A stretch of 48,012 nucleotides of DNA from Methanothrix sp. (GTDB taxonomy: Archaea > Halobacteriota > Methanosarcinia > Methanotrichales > Methanotrichaceae), in NCBI GenBank assembly GCA_018052825.1, contig JAGPMN010000008.1, forward strand, positions 1-48,012, in the 5' to 3' direction. The position numbers and the translations under genes are program-made. The notes under the pieces are model-generated. The model had not been told where the DNA came from and did not search any database. It worked only from the letters and a program-made list of their open reading frames with translations. Shown in pieces: positions 15,893 to 24,912 of this stretch; the stretch's first letter is position 1; every line of letters begins with the position of its first letter.

Positions 15893-17010
15893 AGATCGAT
15901 GCATACCCGGGCGAGGACGGAACCGGCATCCGCCTGAAAGGCCGTGGGCCCCTGGCGCCACTGGCGGGGCCGGTCATGGGCAGGATCAATAAGATCTTCG
16001 CATATGAAAAGCCCATCTTCCCCGGCCCGGGCCAGTTCATATTCTCCACATGGATTCCGCCTGCGCCGAGCCTTGCGTTCGACCGCATGCTCTCCGCCCA
16101 GATAGGGGCTCTGACCCGCAGGCCGGTGCCCGATCAGTTCTCCATAGCCGTCATGAGGGCCTGCCCAAACAACTGCATCCACTGCAGTGCCCCTTCCCGG
16201 CAGGGGGAGATTTTAGAGGGCGGTCTCGTGAAGAGCACACTCTCCCAGGCCATGGACCTGGGCTCCTACCTGATCACATTCGACGGAGGCGAGCCCATGC
16301 TGAGGCGGGACCTGCCAGAGCTGGTTGCTTCAGTGGATGCCCGGGCCATTGCCACATCCTTTACCAGCGGCTATCACCTCACCACAGATATGGCAAGACG
16401 GCTCAAGCAGGCCGGACTTTACGCGGTGCGCATCAGCATAGACAGCCCCGACGAAAAGGAGCACGACCGGGTGCGGGGCCGGGAGGGGGCCTTCCGCGAT
16501 GCCCTCACCGGTGTGAAGAATGCTCTCGATGCCGGCCTGCTTGTGGACCTGTTCATGGTCACCTCCCCCCACAACATCGACCAGCTGGAGGAGGCTTTCT
16601 CCCTCGCTGTGCGGCTCGGCGCTCACGAGCTGTCCCTCTACGAGATCGTGGCCGTTGGCCGCTGGGCCTCTCACGAGGACGAAGTGCTAACCGACGGGGA
16701 CGTGGCCAGGCTGGAGAGATTTCACAGGGCGAAGAACCGCTCGGACGGGCCGAGGGTCACGGCTCTGCCATACCTGCTGGGGCAGGAGATGTTCGGCTGC
16801 TTTGCAGGCAGAAGGTGGATTCACGTGGACGGAGCCGGGCAGGCCCTGCCATGCGCCTACATGCCCATCTCCTTCGGAAACATCCAGGATGAGAGCCTGA
16901 GGAAGATCTGGGAGAAGATGACCGCCTATCCGTGGTTTCACTGCAGGTGCTCCTGCCAGATGAGGGACCGGGCGTTTAGAGAGGCGCACAGCAGGATGCT
17001 GTCTCCTTAA
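15865..17010 (+). CDS. radical SAM protein with SPASM-like C-terminus
   Basis: A 381-residue radical SAM enzyme. About 90 residues precede the cluster motif CPNNCIHC (Cys100, Cys104, Cys107). FDGGEPMLR supplies the SAM-binding GGEP motif. The C-terminus has the cysteine pattern of an auxiliary-cluster domain: GCFAGRRWIHVDGAGQALPCAYM, GN, W and HCRCSC. Relatives include heme and peptide-cofactor maturases. Its ATG lies inside the polyprenyl synthase gene, overlapping by 28 nt, so an isoprenoid or lipid-linked substrate is an attractive inference. Its TAA overlaps the convergent DUF63 stop in TTAA (17007-17010). Confidence 0.85.
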   Translation: MQIAKKPLLKIDAYPGEDGTGIRLKGRGPLAPLAGPVMGRINKIFAYEKPIFPGPGQFIFSTWIPPAPSLAFDRMLSAQIGALTRRPVPDQFSIAVMRACPNNCIHCSAPSRQGEILEGGLVKSTLSQAMDLGSYLITFDGGEPMLRRDLPELVASVDARAIATSFTSGYHLTTDMARRLKQAGLYAVRISIDSPDEKEHDRVRGREGAFRDALTGVKNALDAGLLVDLFMVTSPHNIDQLEEAFSLAVRLGAHELSLYEIVAVGRWASHEDEVLTDGDVARLERFHRAKNRSDGPRVTALPYLLGQEMFGCFAGRRWIHVDGAGQALPCAYMPISFGNIQDESLRKIWEKMTAYPWFHCRCSCQMRDRAFREAHSRMLSP

Positions 17011-17822
17011 ATGCCCAGCGCCAGTCGCAGCGTATTTCGCACCGCCGGCGCGAGTCCCAGGGTGAGGAGGGTGAGCGTGATCAGGCTTTTTGCCGGAGAG
17101 CTCTCCATCTCTCTGTCGATCAGATATAGGGCGGGCAGGAGCACTATCATCTTCAGGGGAAACATGACTGCCGCAGTGCCGGAGAGGTTGATAAGGGCCG
17201 TTGGGACCACATGCTTTTCGTAGTAGCCGAACCAGTCCACTCCGAAGTAGGTTGAGCTGGCGTCAAGCAGATGGGCGTAGATGACAATCATATTGAACGG
17301 GTCCCGCAGAAAATGAAGGGCGGACAGGCGGCTTCGCAGCAGCCAGAAGGCCGCAGCCAGGGCTGAGCCCAGCAGGAAGACGGCGGGTATGACCCAGCCG
17401 TTCACAGGCTCCATGGCAGCGAGCACCGCCAGATTGCCGGCCACCCAGATGCCGCCCAGGGTGGCATAGGGGGTGTGGTATCCTTCGCCCCAGATCCTGC
17501 GAGTGGCGAGCAGACAGGCGGCCGTCACAAGGAAGACCAGGAAGAAGATGATGGGGGTGATGAGCAGGTACCGCCATGGCGCGGCCACCATCTCCGCGTC
17601 CTCGATCACCCGCAGGCTGGAGCCTGCCAGGATGTAGGGAAGGCTGGCCAGAACCAGCCTGCCGTCCATGACGACTCCCCACCGGGGCAGAAGCCACATC
17701 AGCGCCAGTAGGGACAGGCAAAGGAGGGCTGCCCAGGTGACGGTATCCACGGGATTGTAGGATGTGTCGTGGATTATGGGGTCTATGTAGTATCTCTGCA
17801 GGAGGGCAGCCGCGTCGAGCAC
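17007..17822 (-). CDS. DUF63 family multi-pass membrane protein
   Basis: A 271-residue archaeal membrane protein with about seven predicted helices. The N-terminus LLQRYYIDPIIHDTSYNPVDTVTW, the LPYILAGSSLRVIEDAE loop and the HLLDASSTYFGVDWFGYYEKHVVP segment are characteristic of DUF63. Conserved Arg, Glu, Asp and His residues in the loops hint at an enzyme or transporter, but no function is established. The start appears to be a GTG at 17822. Copy 2 of a 20-bp element ends 10 nt upstream. Confidence 0.8.
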   Translation of the reverse strand: MLDAAALLQRYYIDPIIHDTSYNPVDTVTWAALLCLSLLALMWLLPRWGVVMDGRLVLASLPYILAGSSLRVIEDAEMVAAPWRYLLITPIIFFLVFLVTAACLLATRRIWGEGYHTPYATLGGIWVAGNLAVLAAMEPVNGWVIPAVFLLGSALAAAFWLLRSRLSALHFLRDPFNMIVIYAHLLDASSTYFGVDWFGYYEKHVVPTALINLSGTAAVMFPLKMIVLLPALYLIDREMESSPAKSLITLTLLTLGLAPAVRNTLRLALGI

Positions 17823-17831
17823 ATCAGATCA

Positions 17832-17851
17832 AATGCCATCCTCATATTTCA
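17832..17851 (-). repeat. copy 2 of a 20-bp upstream element
   Basis: This is identical to 7783-7802 over 20 bp. Here the AAATATG core is about 24 nt before the GTG of the DUF63 gene, a TATA-like distance for a leaderless mRNA. Confidence 0.6.
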
Positions 17852-17895
17852 GGAGTTGCCCGCAAACCGCCTGGACCATCCATTTGCGGCGGAAA

Positions 17896-17907
17896 GTATT
17901 TATATGG
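17896..17907 (+). promoter_or_regulatory. TATA box of psmB
   Basis: AGTATTTATATG predicts a start near 17927 and a leader of about 30 nt with GAGGT at 17948-17952 before the ATG at 17959. psmB and the following FttA gene are likely transcribed together. Confidence 0.55.
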
Positions 17908-17958
17908 CAAAAGTAAAGTGAGCCATGTCCGTTTTCTGATTTTAGTTGAGGTAGTTAG

Positions 17959-18579
17959 ATGGTCGAGGTGTTCAAAGGTACAACTACGGTAGGTGTACTC
18001 TGCGATGAAGGTGTGGTCCTTGCATCGGAGAGCCGTGCTACCATGGGCAACTTCATAGCCAGCAGCACCGCCAGGAAGATCTATCAGGTAGATGACCTGA
18101 TCGGCCTGACCACCGCAGGATCTGTGGGAGATGCTCAATCTCTGGTCCGCATGGTCCAGGTGGAGGCAAGGCTCTACAAGATGCAGAGGGGCGAGGGTAT
18201 GACTGTCAAGGCCATCACATCCATGCTGGCCAATATCCTGTCCTCCCGCCGTTACTATCCGTTCATGGTCCAGCTCATCATGGGGGGCATGGACAGATAC
18301 GGCCCCAGGATCTACTCCCTCGATGCCCTGGGCGGGCAGATCGAGGAGCGCAGGATAGTCTCCACCGGATCTGGATCGCCCATAGCCTATGGCGTCCTGG
18401 AGTCCCAGTACAGAGAGGGCATCAGCCTGGAGGAGGGGACGGAGCTGGCAGCCAGGGCAATTCACAATGCCATGAAGCGGGACTCGGCTTCTGGCGACAG
18501 GATCGAGCTCGTCAGAATCAGGGACAAATACGAGGAGGTAGGCGAGCCGGAGTATTCGGAGATCATGAAGCGACTTTAA
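17959..18579 (+). CDS. psmB: archaeal proteasome beta subunit
   Basis: A 206-residue 20S proteasome beta subunit. The short propeptide MVEVFKG is removed to expose Thr8 of TTTVG, the catalytic N-terminal threonine. The family residues follow: [13 protein letters not shown] (the Lys that activates Thr), GSVGDAQ and [12 protein letters not shown]. With the alpha subunit (not in the window) it forms the protein-degrading 20S core in the cytosol. It is followed by the FttA gene 21 nt downstream. Confidence 0.97.
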   Translation: MVEVFKGTTTVGVLCDEGVVLASESRATMGNFIASSTARKIYQVDDLIGLTTAGSVGDAQSLVRMVQVEARLYKMQRGEGMTVKAITSMLANILSSRRYYPFMVQLIMGGMDRYGPRIYSLDALGGQIEERRIVSTGSGSPIAYGVLESQYREGISLEEGTELAARAIHNAMKRDSASGDRIELVRIRDKYEEVGEPEYSEIMKRL

Positions 18580-18582
18580 ATC

Positions 18583-18588
18583 TTTTTT
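18583..18588 (+). terminator. U-tract between psmB and the FttA gene
   Basis: Six T follow four bases after the psmB stop. U-rich runs are the signals at which FttA ends transcription, so this one, directly ahead of the FttA coding region, could attenuate its own synthesis. This is inference from position. Confidence 0.3.
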
Positions 18589-18600
18589 GGATGTGTTCTA

Positions 18601-20508
18601 TTGTCTGTAGAGGAAGTACTTTTTGAGCTCAAACGCAAGGTGCAGAGCAAGTTGCCGCCGGACATAAGCGTCACGGGGCTGGAGTTCGAGGGGCCGGAGC
18701 TGGTGATCTACACCGATGAGCCGAGGAAGCTGGCCGACGACGGAGAGATCATAAGAAACCTGGCCAAGGAGCTGCGAAAACGGGTTGTGGTGCGCCCGGA
18801 CCTCAAGGTTCTGGTCGATCCTGAGGTGGCCATCGGCAAAATTGCCGAGGTGGTGCCCAAAGAGGCCGTCCTCACCAACTACTACTTCGACGGCGAAACG
18901 GGCGAGGTGCAGATCGAGGCTGAGAAGCCCGGGCTGGTCATAGGCCGGCACGGGGCAACTCTTCGCGAGATCACCAAGCTCATCGGCTGGACTCCCAAGG
19001 TGGTGCGGACCCCTCCCGTGCGCTCCACCACCATTGCAAATATCAAAGACTACCTGAGAAGCGTGCAGAATGAGAGAAAGAATATACTGCGCACTGTAGG
19101 CCGGAAGATCCACAGGGACATAGCCTCTAAGGACCAGTGGGTCAGGATATCCACACTGGGAGGCTGCCGTGAGGTAGGCCGAAGCTGCATGCTCCTCTCC
19201 ACCCCCGAGTCGCGAATCATCATCGACTGCGGCATAAACGTGGGGTCTGACGATTCAGCGACTCCCTATCTCTATGTCCCTGAGGTTTATCCCTTAAGCC
19301 AGATCGATGCCGTGGTCCTCACCCACGCCCACCTGGACCACGCCGGCCTGGTTCCCATGCTCTACAAGTACGGCTACGACGGGCCCATATACTGCACTCC
19401 GCCCACCCGCGATCTATTCGTGCTTCTTCAGCTGGACTATATCGAGGTGGCAGGCCGCGAGGGAAAAAGGCTGCCTTACGACTCCTCTATGATTCGCGAG
19501 GCCCTCAAGCACACCATCACCCTCAATTACGGAGATGTGACAGACATCGCCCCAGATACCAAACTCACCATGCATAACGCCGGCCATATCCTGGGCTCCT
19601 CCATCGCCCACTTTCATATCGGAGACGGACTGTATAATGTGGCCTTTACAGGTGACTACAAGTTCGAGAGGACCAGGCTTTTTGATCCGGCAGTCTGCAC
19701 CTTCCCCCGCCTGGAGACACTGGTCACCGAGGCCACCTACGGCGGGTCAAATAGCATACAGCCCTCACGCAAGGAGGCGGAGGTCAACCTGGTCAAGGTT
19801 GTCAAGGAGACCATCAGCCGGGGCGGAAAGGTCGTCATCCCGGCCTTCTCTGTGGGGCGCAGCCAGGAGGTTATGGTAGTCCTGGAGGAGGCCATTCGAA
19901 AGAAGGTGATAGACGAGGTCCCGGTCTGCCTGGACGGGATGATCTACGAGGCGACGGCCATTCACACCACATATCCCGAATACCTGAACAACGACCTGCG
20001 AGACCTCATATTCCACAAGGGCATCAACCCCTTCCTGGCCAAGTGCTTTGTGCAGGTGGAGAGCCCCAAGCAGAGGACGGAGATAATCGAAGGTCCTCCC
20101 TGTGTGATACTGGCCACCAGCGGCATGCTCAACGGCGGGCCGGTTCTGGAGTACCTCAAGCGGCTGGGGCCGGATGACAGGAACACCCTGGTCATTGTGG
20201 GTTATCAGGCAGAAGGGACGCTTGGCCGGCGCATCCAGAAGGGATGGAAGGAACTGCCCCTCTCCGTAGAGGGAAAGACCCAGACGGTCAAGATAAACCT
20301 GGAAGTGATCACAGTGGACGGCTTCTCCGGCCACTCCGACCGCCAGCAGCTCATGGAATACTTAAGGCGCATCTATCCCAAGCCAGGCAGGGTTTTAACC
20401 AATCACGGCGATGAGGGCAACTGCCTGGACCTGGCCAGCTCCATCTACAAAAGATACAGAATTCCGACCATGGCCCCGATGAACCTGGAGACGGTAAGGC
20501 TGGTTTAA
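18601..20508 (+). CDS. fttA: aCPSF1/FttA: KH-domain beta-CASP ribonuclease, transcription termination factor
   Basis: A 635-residue archaeal CPSF73 homologue. The N-terminal region has KH-type folds, including VIGRHGAT near 113-120 (about 1-150). A metallo-beta-lactamase domain with HAHLDH (242-247) and a beta-CASP domain follow ([43 protein letters not shown]). It cuts U-rich 3' ends and releases RNA polymerase. The start is a TTG at 18601: the next codons ([13 protein letters not shown]) match the family N-terminus, and GGATGTG lies ahead. The full set of metal-binding His and Asp residues is present. Confidence 0.96.
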   Translation: MSVEEVLFELKRKVQSKLPPDISVTGLEFEGPELVIYTDEPRKLADDGEIIRNLAKELRKRVVVRPDLKVLVDPEVAIGKIAEVVPKEAVLTNYYFDGETGEVQIEAEKPGLVIGRHGATLREITKLIGWTPKVVRTPPVRSTTIANIKDYLRSVQNERKNILRTVGRKIHRDIASKDQWVRISTLGGCREVGRSCMLLSTPESRIIIDCGINVGSDDSATPYLYVPEVYPLSQIDAVVLTHAHLDHAGLVPMLYKYGYDGPIYCTPPTRDLFVLLQLDYIEVAGREGKRLPYDSSMIREALKHTITLNYGDVTDIAPDTKLTMHNAGHILGSSIAHFHIGDGLYNVAFTGDYKFERTRLFDPAVCTFPRLETLVTEATYGGSNSIQPSRKEAEVNLVKVVKETISRGGKVVIPAFSVGRSQEVMVVLEEAIRKKVIDEVPVCLDGMIYEATAIHTTYPEYLNNDLRDLIFHKGINPFLAKCFVQVESPKQRTEIIEGPPCVILATSGMLNGGPVLEYLKRLGPDDRNTLVIVGYQAEGTLGRRIQKGWKELPLSVEGKTQTVKINLEVITVDGFSGHSDRQQLMEYLRRIYPKPGRVLTNHGDEGNCLDLASSIYKRYRIPTMAPMNLETVRLV

Positions 20509-20566
20509 TCTATTTACTTCAAAAGCTTTATCAAATCAAACAGATAATACCGAAGCGAGGTTCTTT

Positions 20567-21085
20567 GTGACGGGAAAGAGAACGCGGATCATCAATGATC
20601 CATCGGATCTGGTCCCATTGTTGCAGGCATTCGGCTCAGATCTGCACAAGAGGGTCTTCGATGAGCTGAGCCGGGAGTGGCGCACGGAGAGGGAGCTGGC
20701 AGAGCTTATCGGAGATGAGGCCAGCGTCCACAGGAGCGTGGCCATACTCAGGAAGAGCGGCCTCGTCGAGACAAAGTGGAGGGTTCCAGAGCCCGGGGCC
20801 AGCCCGGAAAAGGAGTACCATTCCACCTACTCAAGGGTGCAGGCCAGCTTCGGGGCCACCATGGAGGATTTGAGCGAGCTGATCAGCCTCACATTCATGT
20901 CCGATGAGGAGCTGCGATCTGTGACAGAGAGACTGGTGAAGATGGTAAACGACGGAAACAACAGCCTCTCCAATCTCTCCCGTGAGACGGGCCTCTCCCA
21001 GATATTCATTCGCGGTGTGGCCAAGAGGGCGGACGGCCTGGCAGTGAGGGGCCAGCGCATCGAGCCCTATGTTGAGGACTTTTAA
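20567..21085 (+). CDS. winged-helix (ArsR-like) transcriptional regulator
   Basis: A 172-residue protein starting at a GTG. Residues 12-75 form a winged helix (ALGSDLHKRVF-type start, then TERELAELIGDEASVHRSVAILRKSGLVETKW). The C-terminal part carries a second small helical unit (NNSLSNLSRETGLSQIFIRGVAKRADGL) that may be another HTH. It overlaps the next regulator gene in TAATG (21083-21087), so both should be translated together. No ligand-binding cysteines are present. Target unknown. Confidence 0.75.
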   Translation: MTGKRTRIINDPSDLVPLLQAFGSDLHKRVFDELSREWRTERELAELIGDEASVHRSVAILRKSGLVETKWRVPEPGASPEKEYHSTYSRVQASFGATMEDLSELISLTFMSDEELRSVTERLVKMVNDGNNSLSNLSRETGLSQIFIRGVAKRADGLAVRGQRIEPYVEDF

Positions 21086-21888
21086 TGGTCAACGTCCTGC
21101 AGAGCAAACGAGAAAGCTCTCGTTTTCAGATTCTGGTTGAGATCGCCGCACACCAGCCCAATCTCCGGCAGAAGGAGGTGGCAGAGAGGCTGGGTGTCAC
21201 TCCCCAGGCCATATCAGAGTATATCAAGGAACTGGTGGCGGACGGCCTGGCCACAACTGACGGGCGGATGCGCTACAGCATCACCAAGGAGGGGGTGGAG
21301 TGGCTGCTGGAGAGCGCCGCAGAGCTGAAGCGATATGCGCGGGTGGTGATGGAGGAGATCATCAGCCACGTATCCGTCTGGACTGCCATAGCGGAAGCCG
21401 ACCTGGCGGAGGGCGAGCGGGTGTCCCTTGAGATGAGGGCAGGGCTCCTTTACGCGGGAAGGAGGGAAGGGCTGGATGCCAGCGGCGTGGTCATCGCCGA
21501 TGCTCTTGCCGGGGAGGATGTGGGTGTCTCAGACCTGCGCGGTCTGATCGGGCTCGATGAGGGAAGAATTCACATCTGCAAGGTGCCGCGGATTCAGAAC
21601 GGCGGGTCCCGCAATGTCGATATCGGGCTTTTGAAGAGTATTCTCTTCGATCAGCCGGGTTCGGGTGAGAGGATGGTGGGATGCCTGGGAATTGAGGCGC
21701 TGGTAGCCCTGCGGAAGGCAGGACGTGAGCCGGATGTGATCTTCGGGGCCAAGGAGTTCTCTGTTGAGGCTGCCTATCACGGCATCAGCTCAGTCATTGT
21801 GAGCGTGGACGAGCAGATTCCGGGCCTTCTCACCCGGCTGGAGTCGGAGGGCCTCAAGTACGAGCTTATCGATCTGGCGAATGGGTGA
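21085..21888 (+). CDS. HTH regulator with a C-terminal putative sensor domain
   Basis: A 267-residue protein. Residues 15-75 are a winged helix (NLRQKEVAERLGVTPQAISEYIKELVADGLATTDGRMRYSITKEG). A helical linker follows. Residues about 110-267 form an alpha/beta domain (GLLYAGRREGLDASGVVIADALAGEDVGV, HICKVPRIQNGGSRNVDIGLLK, MVGCLGIEALVALRKAGREPDVIFGAKEFSVEAAYHGISSVIVS) with no family I can name confidently. Its glycine-rich segments could bind a small ligand. It sits between another HTH gene and a large helicase gene, 12 nt apart, in one operon. Confidence 0.7.
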   Translation: MVNVLQSKRESSRFQILVEIAAHQPNLRQKEVAERLGVTPQAISEYIKELVADGLATTDGRMRYSITKEGVEWLLESAAELKRYARVVMEEIISHVSVWTAIAEADLAEGERVSLEMRAGLLYAGRREGLDASGVVIADALAGEDVGVSDLRGLIGLDEGRIHICKVPRIQNGGSRNVDIGLLKSILFDQPGSGERMVGCLGIEALVALRKAGREPDVIFGAKEFSVEAAYHGISSVIVSVDEQIPGLLTRLESEGLKYELIDLANG

Positions 21889-21900
21889 ATTAAGAGATAA

Positions 21901-24342
21901 ATGTCCTTTCAGGTTCTGGCCCAGGCGGACAGGTCCCGCATAATGCTCTTGCCCCAGAGCGGCAGCAAAACCCTCTTTGCGGGCTATCTGCGGCTCAGGG
22001 ACATGCCACAGGGGCCGCGGGTCTTCAAGTTCCTGGTCAAGAAGGAGTCGGAAGCGGAGAGGTTTCTCCCGCCAGAGGATGCGATGCGCATGCTAAGGCG
22101 TGCCGGAGCCATTTACCTGGCCCGGGGCGAGCCCGTCATGGAGAAGAAGTTTTTGGAGCTTCTAGACTCCTACCAGCTGGGATATCGATTTGTGAATGTC
22201 TGCCACCACTGTTTGGGAGAGAGCCGGGTCACATACGTGGACGAGAGTGCCATAGTCTACAAGGGCCGGCATATCTGTGAGAACTGCGCTGCTGCGGAGC
22301 TGCTCCGCGAGGCAGACTTTCACGGGCTGGGGAGGGGGGCAAAGGCCCATCTGGCCAGGATTTTGAAGCAGAGACGGAATCTGGACGACGTGGTGGGGCT
22401 GCTCTCCCTGCAGAGGCTGGAGCCGGAGCTGACACGCTTTGACACCATCCCTGCCAGCCGTGAGGAGCCGACTCTATCCCTGGAAGACGTCGCCCTGCCG
22501 GAGCCCCTCAAGAGGGTGCTCTCCACGAGGCTCACCCGGCTACTGCCAGTTCAGTCCAGGTCCGTCAAGGCTGGCCTGCTGGAGGGCAGAGACCAGCTGG
22601 TCGTCTCAGCCACGGCCACCGGAAAGAGCCTGATTGGGGAGATGGCCGGGATCAAGAACCTTCTGGAGGGCAGGGGAAAGCTGCTCTTCCTCGTCCCCCT
22701 CGTGGCCCTGGCCAACCAGAAGTTCGATCAGCTATCCGCCTACAATGCCCTGGGCTTTCGCACATCCATCCGCGTCGGAGTCAGCCGCATCCGCATGGGA
22801 AAGGGCAGGAGGATCCCCCAGAGCCTTGACGCAGACATCATAGCAGGCACATACGAGGGGGTGGACCAGGTGATCCGCACAAAGAAGAGCCTGGGCCGGG
22901 TTGGAACTGTGGTCATCGACGAGGTGCATATGCTTGAGGATGCGGAGCGTGGGCACCGGCTGGCTGGCATGATAGCGCGGCTCAAAAACGCTGCGCCCCG
23001 GGCCCAGTTTATATTTCTCTCTGCGACTGTGGGCAATCCCTCCGCCCTGGCCAGCCGTCTTGGAGCGGAGCTGGTGGAATACGAGGTGCGGCCGGTGCCC
23101 ATCGAGCGGCATCTCATCTTCTCCTCCGGGCAGCAGAAGAGAAAGCTCCTCCGGCATCTGTCCAGGCAGGCCCAGGCCATGACATCGTCCACCGGATACC
23201 GGGGCCAGACCATCATATTCACCAACTCCCGAAAGAACTGCTATGCTCTGGCCGATGCCATACCCGGCGCCGCTGCCTACCACGCCGGCCTGCAGTACGA
23301 GCAGAGAAAGAAGATCGAGATGCTGTTCGGCCAGGGGAAGGTTCATACAGTTGTCACCACTGCAGCTCTCGCCGCCGGCGTGGACTTTCCAGCATCGCAT
23401 GTGATCTTCGAGTCCCTGGCCATGGGCATCGAGTGGCTGAATGTGCATGAGTTCAATCAGATGCTGGGACGGGCCGGCCGGCCGGGCTATCACGACAGGG
23501 GTCTGGTCTACATTCTGGCAGAGCCAGGCCGGCGCTTCTCCTCAGGACGTGGCGAGTCTGAGGACGAGGTGGCCCTGGCGCTGCTGCACGGCCGGATGGA
23601 GGATGTGGCGCCGCAGTTTGAGGAGGCTCAGCAGCATGAAGAGGTGCTGGCCAATGTCGTAGCCGCCCGCTCCAGAGCGGAGCTCTCAAGGCTTCATTCA
23701 CTGACTGTGGGCCTGGATGACCTGGATAGCTCTCTTTCCGCCCTGGAGAGGGAGGGGCTGGTCAGGGGGGCCTCTGCCACCCGCCTCGGCGAAGCGGCAG
23801 CGGCGCACTTCCTCGGCCCGGAGCAGGTGGCCACGATCACCCGTCTGCTGGGCAGGGGGAGAGCCCCTGAGGAGGTGGCGGTGGAGCTGGAGGGCTTTGA
23901 GGACCTCTACCTCAAGTTCGCAGATCGCATCTCCACCAAATTGCATATGCAGATCTCCCAGAGGGCCCTGCACGGCTCCTTTTTGGACCTGCTCTCCAGC
24001 GCCGACATGAGGGAGCTGGAGGGAAAGCTGCAGAGGTACTGCCTGGACTTTGCCCGCGACTTCCTGCGTTGCACCTGCGACGACTCCCCCTACTGCGGCT
24101 GCGTGCAAAAGGGCATATCGCTTCGCATACTGGAGCTGCGGGAGGAGGGAAAAAGCCCGGACGAGATAATACAGTACTTCTCAGATCGCTACGGTATGTA
24201 TGCCTACCAGGGAGACCTCATAAACTGGCTCGACCAGATGGTGCGCTACCTGGAGGCCATCGAGGCTGTGGCCGTGGTGCTGGGCAGGGAGGATGCAGCG
24301 CGGGAGGCGGCGGAGAGGCGGAGGCGGGTTGAGGGGGATTAG
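21901..24342 (+). CDS. Ski2-like DEAD/DEAH helicase (DUF5814 type) with zinc finger
   Basis: An 813-residue helicase. An N-terminal domain (1-200) includes a CHHC (101-104) and CENC (126-129) pair forming a likely zinc finger. The helicase core has SATATGKS (236-243), DEVH (340-343), SATVGNP (374-380), the helicase C domain with IIFTNSRKNC, and motif VI QMLGRAGRPGYHD. The C-terminal 200 residues contain a second Cys cluster (CTCDDSPYCGC). This architecture matches archaeal DUF5814-type helicases, distinct from Hel308. The role in DNA repair or RNA processing is not established. Confidence 0.85.
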   Translation: MSFQVLAQADRSRIMLLPQSGSKTLFAGYLRLRDMPQGPRVFKFLVKKESEAERFLPPEDAMRMLRRAGAIYLARGEPVMEKKFLELLDSYQLGYRFVNVCHHCLGESRVTYVDESAIVYKGRHICENCAAAELLREADFHGLGRGAKAHLARILKQRRNLDDVVGLLSLQRLEPELTRFDTIPASREEPTLSLEDVALPEPLKRVLSTRLTRLLPVQSRSVKAGLLEGRDQLVVSATATGKSLIGEMAGIKNLLEGRGKLLFLVPLVALANQKFDQLSAYNALGFRTSIRVGVSRIRMGKGRRIPQSLDADIIAGTYEGVDQVIRTKKSLGRVGTVVIDEVHMLEDAERGHRLAGMIARLKNAAPRAQFIFLSATVGNPSALASRLGAELVEYEVRPVPIERHLIFSSGQQKRKLLRHLSRQAQAMTSSTGYRGQTIIFTNSRKNCYALADAIPGAAAYHAGLQYEQRKKIEMLFGQGKVHTVVTTAALAAGVDFPASHVIFESLAMGIEWLNVHEFNQMLGRAGRPGYHDRGLVYILAEPGRRFSSGRGESEDEVALALLHGRMEDVAPQFEEAQQHEEVLANVVAARSRAELSRLHSLTVGLDDLDSSLSALEREGLVRGASATRLGEAAAAHFLGPEQVATITRLLGRGRAPEEVAVELEGFEDLYLKFADRISTKLHMQISQRALHGSFLDLLSSADMRELEGKLQRYCLDFARDFLRCTCDDSPYCGCVQKGISLRILELREEGKSPDEIIQYFSDRYGMYAYQGDLINWLDQMVRYLEAIEAVAVVLGREDAAREAAERRRRVEGD

Positions 24343-24351
24343 AGCTTTCCG

Positions 24352-24867
24352 TTAGGCGCAGCATCTCAACTCTTTGGGGATGCCGGCCTGCGCCGTCTGC
24401 AGACCTGCCGTCAGGCCATCCTCATCACAGGAGAGGCATTCCGGACCGTAATCTATCTTCGATTCAAAGATGGATTTGCCAATAATGATAATAGCATTCG
24501 AGTCTGCATAAAGCTGATCGCTGCTCTGTGTGGAGCTGCCTCTGACCTGTACCCTGGTGTTGAACAGGCCATCCCTTTCCGCCTCTGCCAGGAAGCTGAT
24601 GCTCTTCTTCTTTCCGGCATCAATCTTCTTGATGCTCCACTTGATCTCGCTTCCCTGGCTTGCGCCGCTGTCTGTGCCTGCACCGCTCGCACCGCCTTCG
24701 CCCAGCAGGCTCGTGTTGCCGGAATCTGTTTGCAAGGGCTTTGTGGTGGAGTTGATGAACCTCATTCCCGGTGGCAGCAATGCTGTAACGTTTGCACTGA
24801 TGTTATAGTCCGCCGAGTTATTTGTTTTGAATACCCCGCAGCTCTGCTGCGGGGTGCGCCGCCGCAA
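24352..24867 (-). pseudogene. probable truncated DUF11-like exported repeat protein
   Basis: The open frame of up to 171 codons has only a TTG at 24867 as start and no signal peptide. Its middle looks like one repeat of a secreted DUF11-type domain (ISANVTALLPPGMRFINSTTKPL, then ISFLAEAERDGLFNTRVQVRGSS). Its first residues (RRRTPQQSC) fall on a perfect hairpin at 24834-24854 and look non-native. It ends with a Cys-rich tail. It is most likely the 3' remnant of a larger surface protein. The segment IFESKID recurs in the exported protein at 26331-27212. Confidence 0.45.
24834..24854. repeat. perfect 9-bp inverted repeat
   Basis: CCCCGCAGC (24834-24842) and GCTGCGGGG (24846-24854) are separated by TCT. 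The hairpin lies at the 5' edge of the truncated gene. It may mark a rearrangement boundary or a transcription signal. Confidence 0.5.
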
Positions 24868-24912
24868 TTTGACTGCGAAAAGAATCTAAATATGAACAAG
24901 TCAAGATAATTT

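Noticed and set aside
22732..23493. 253-codon minus-strand frame inside the helicase gene
   Set aside because: The helicase motifs on the plus strand cover this region; the opposite frame shows no recognisable motif.
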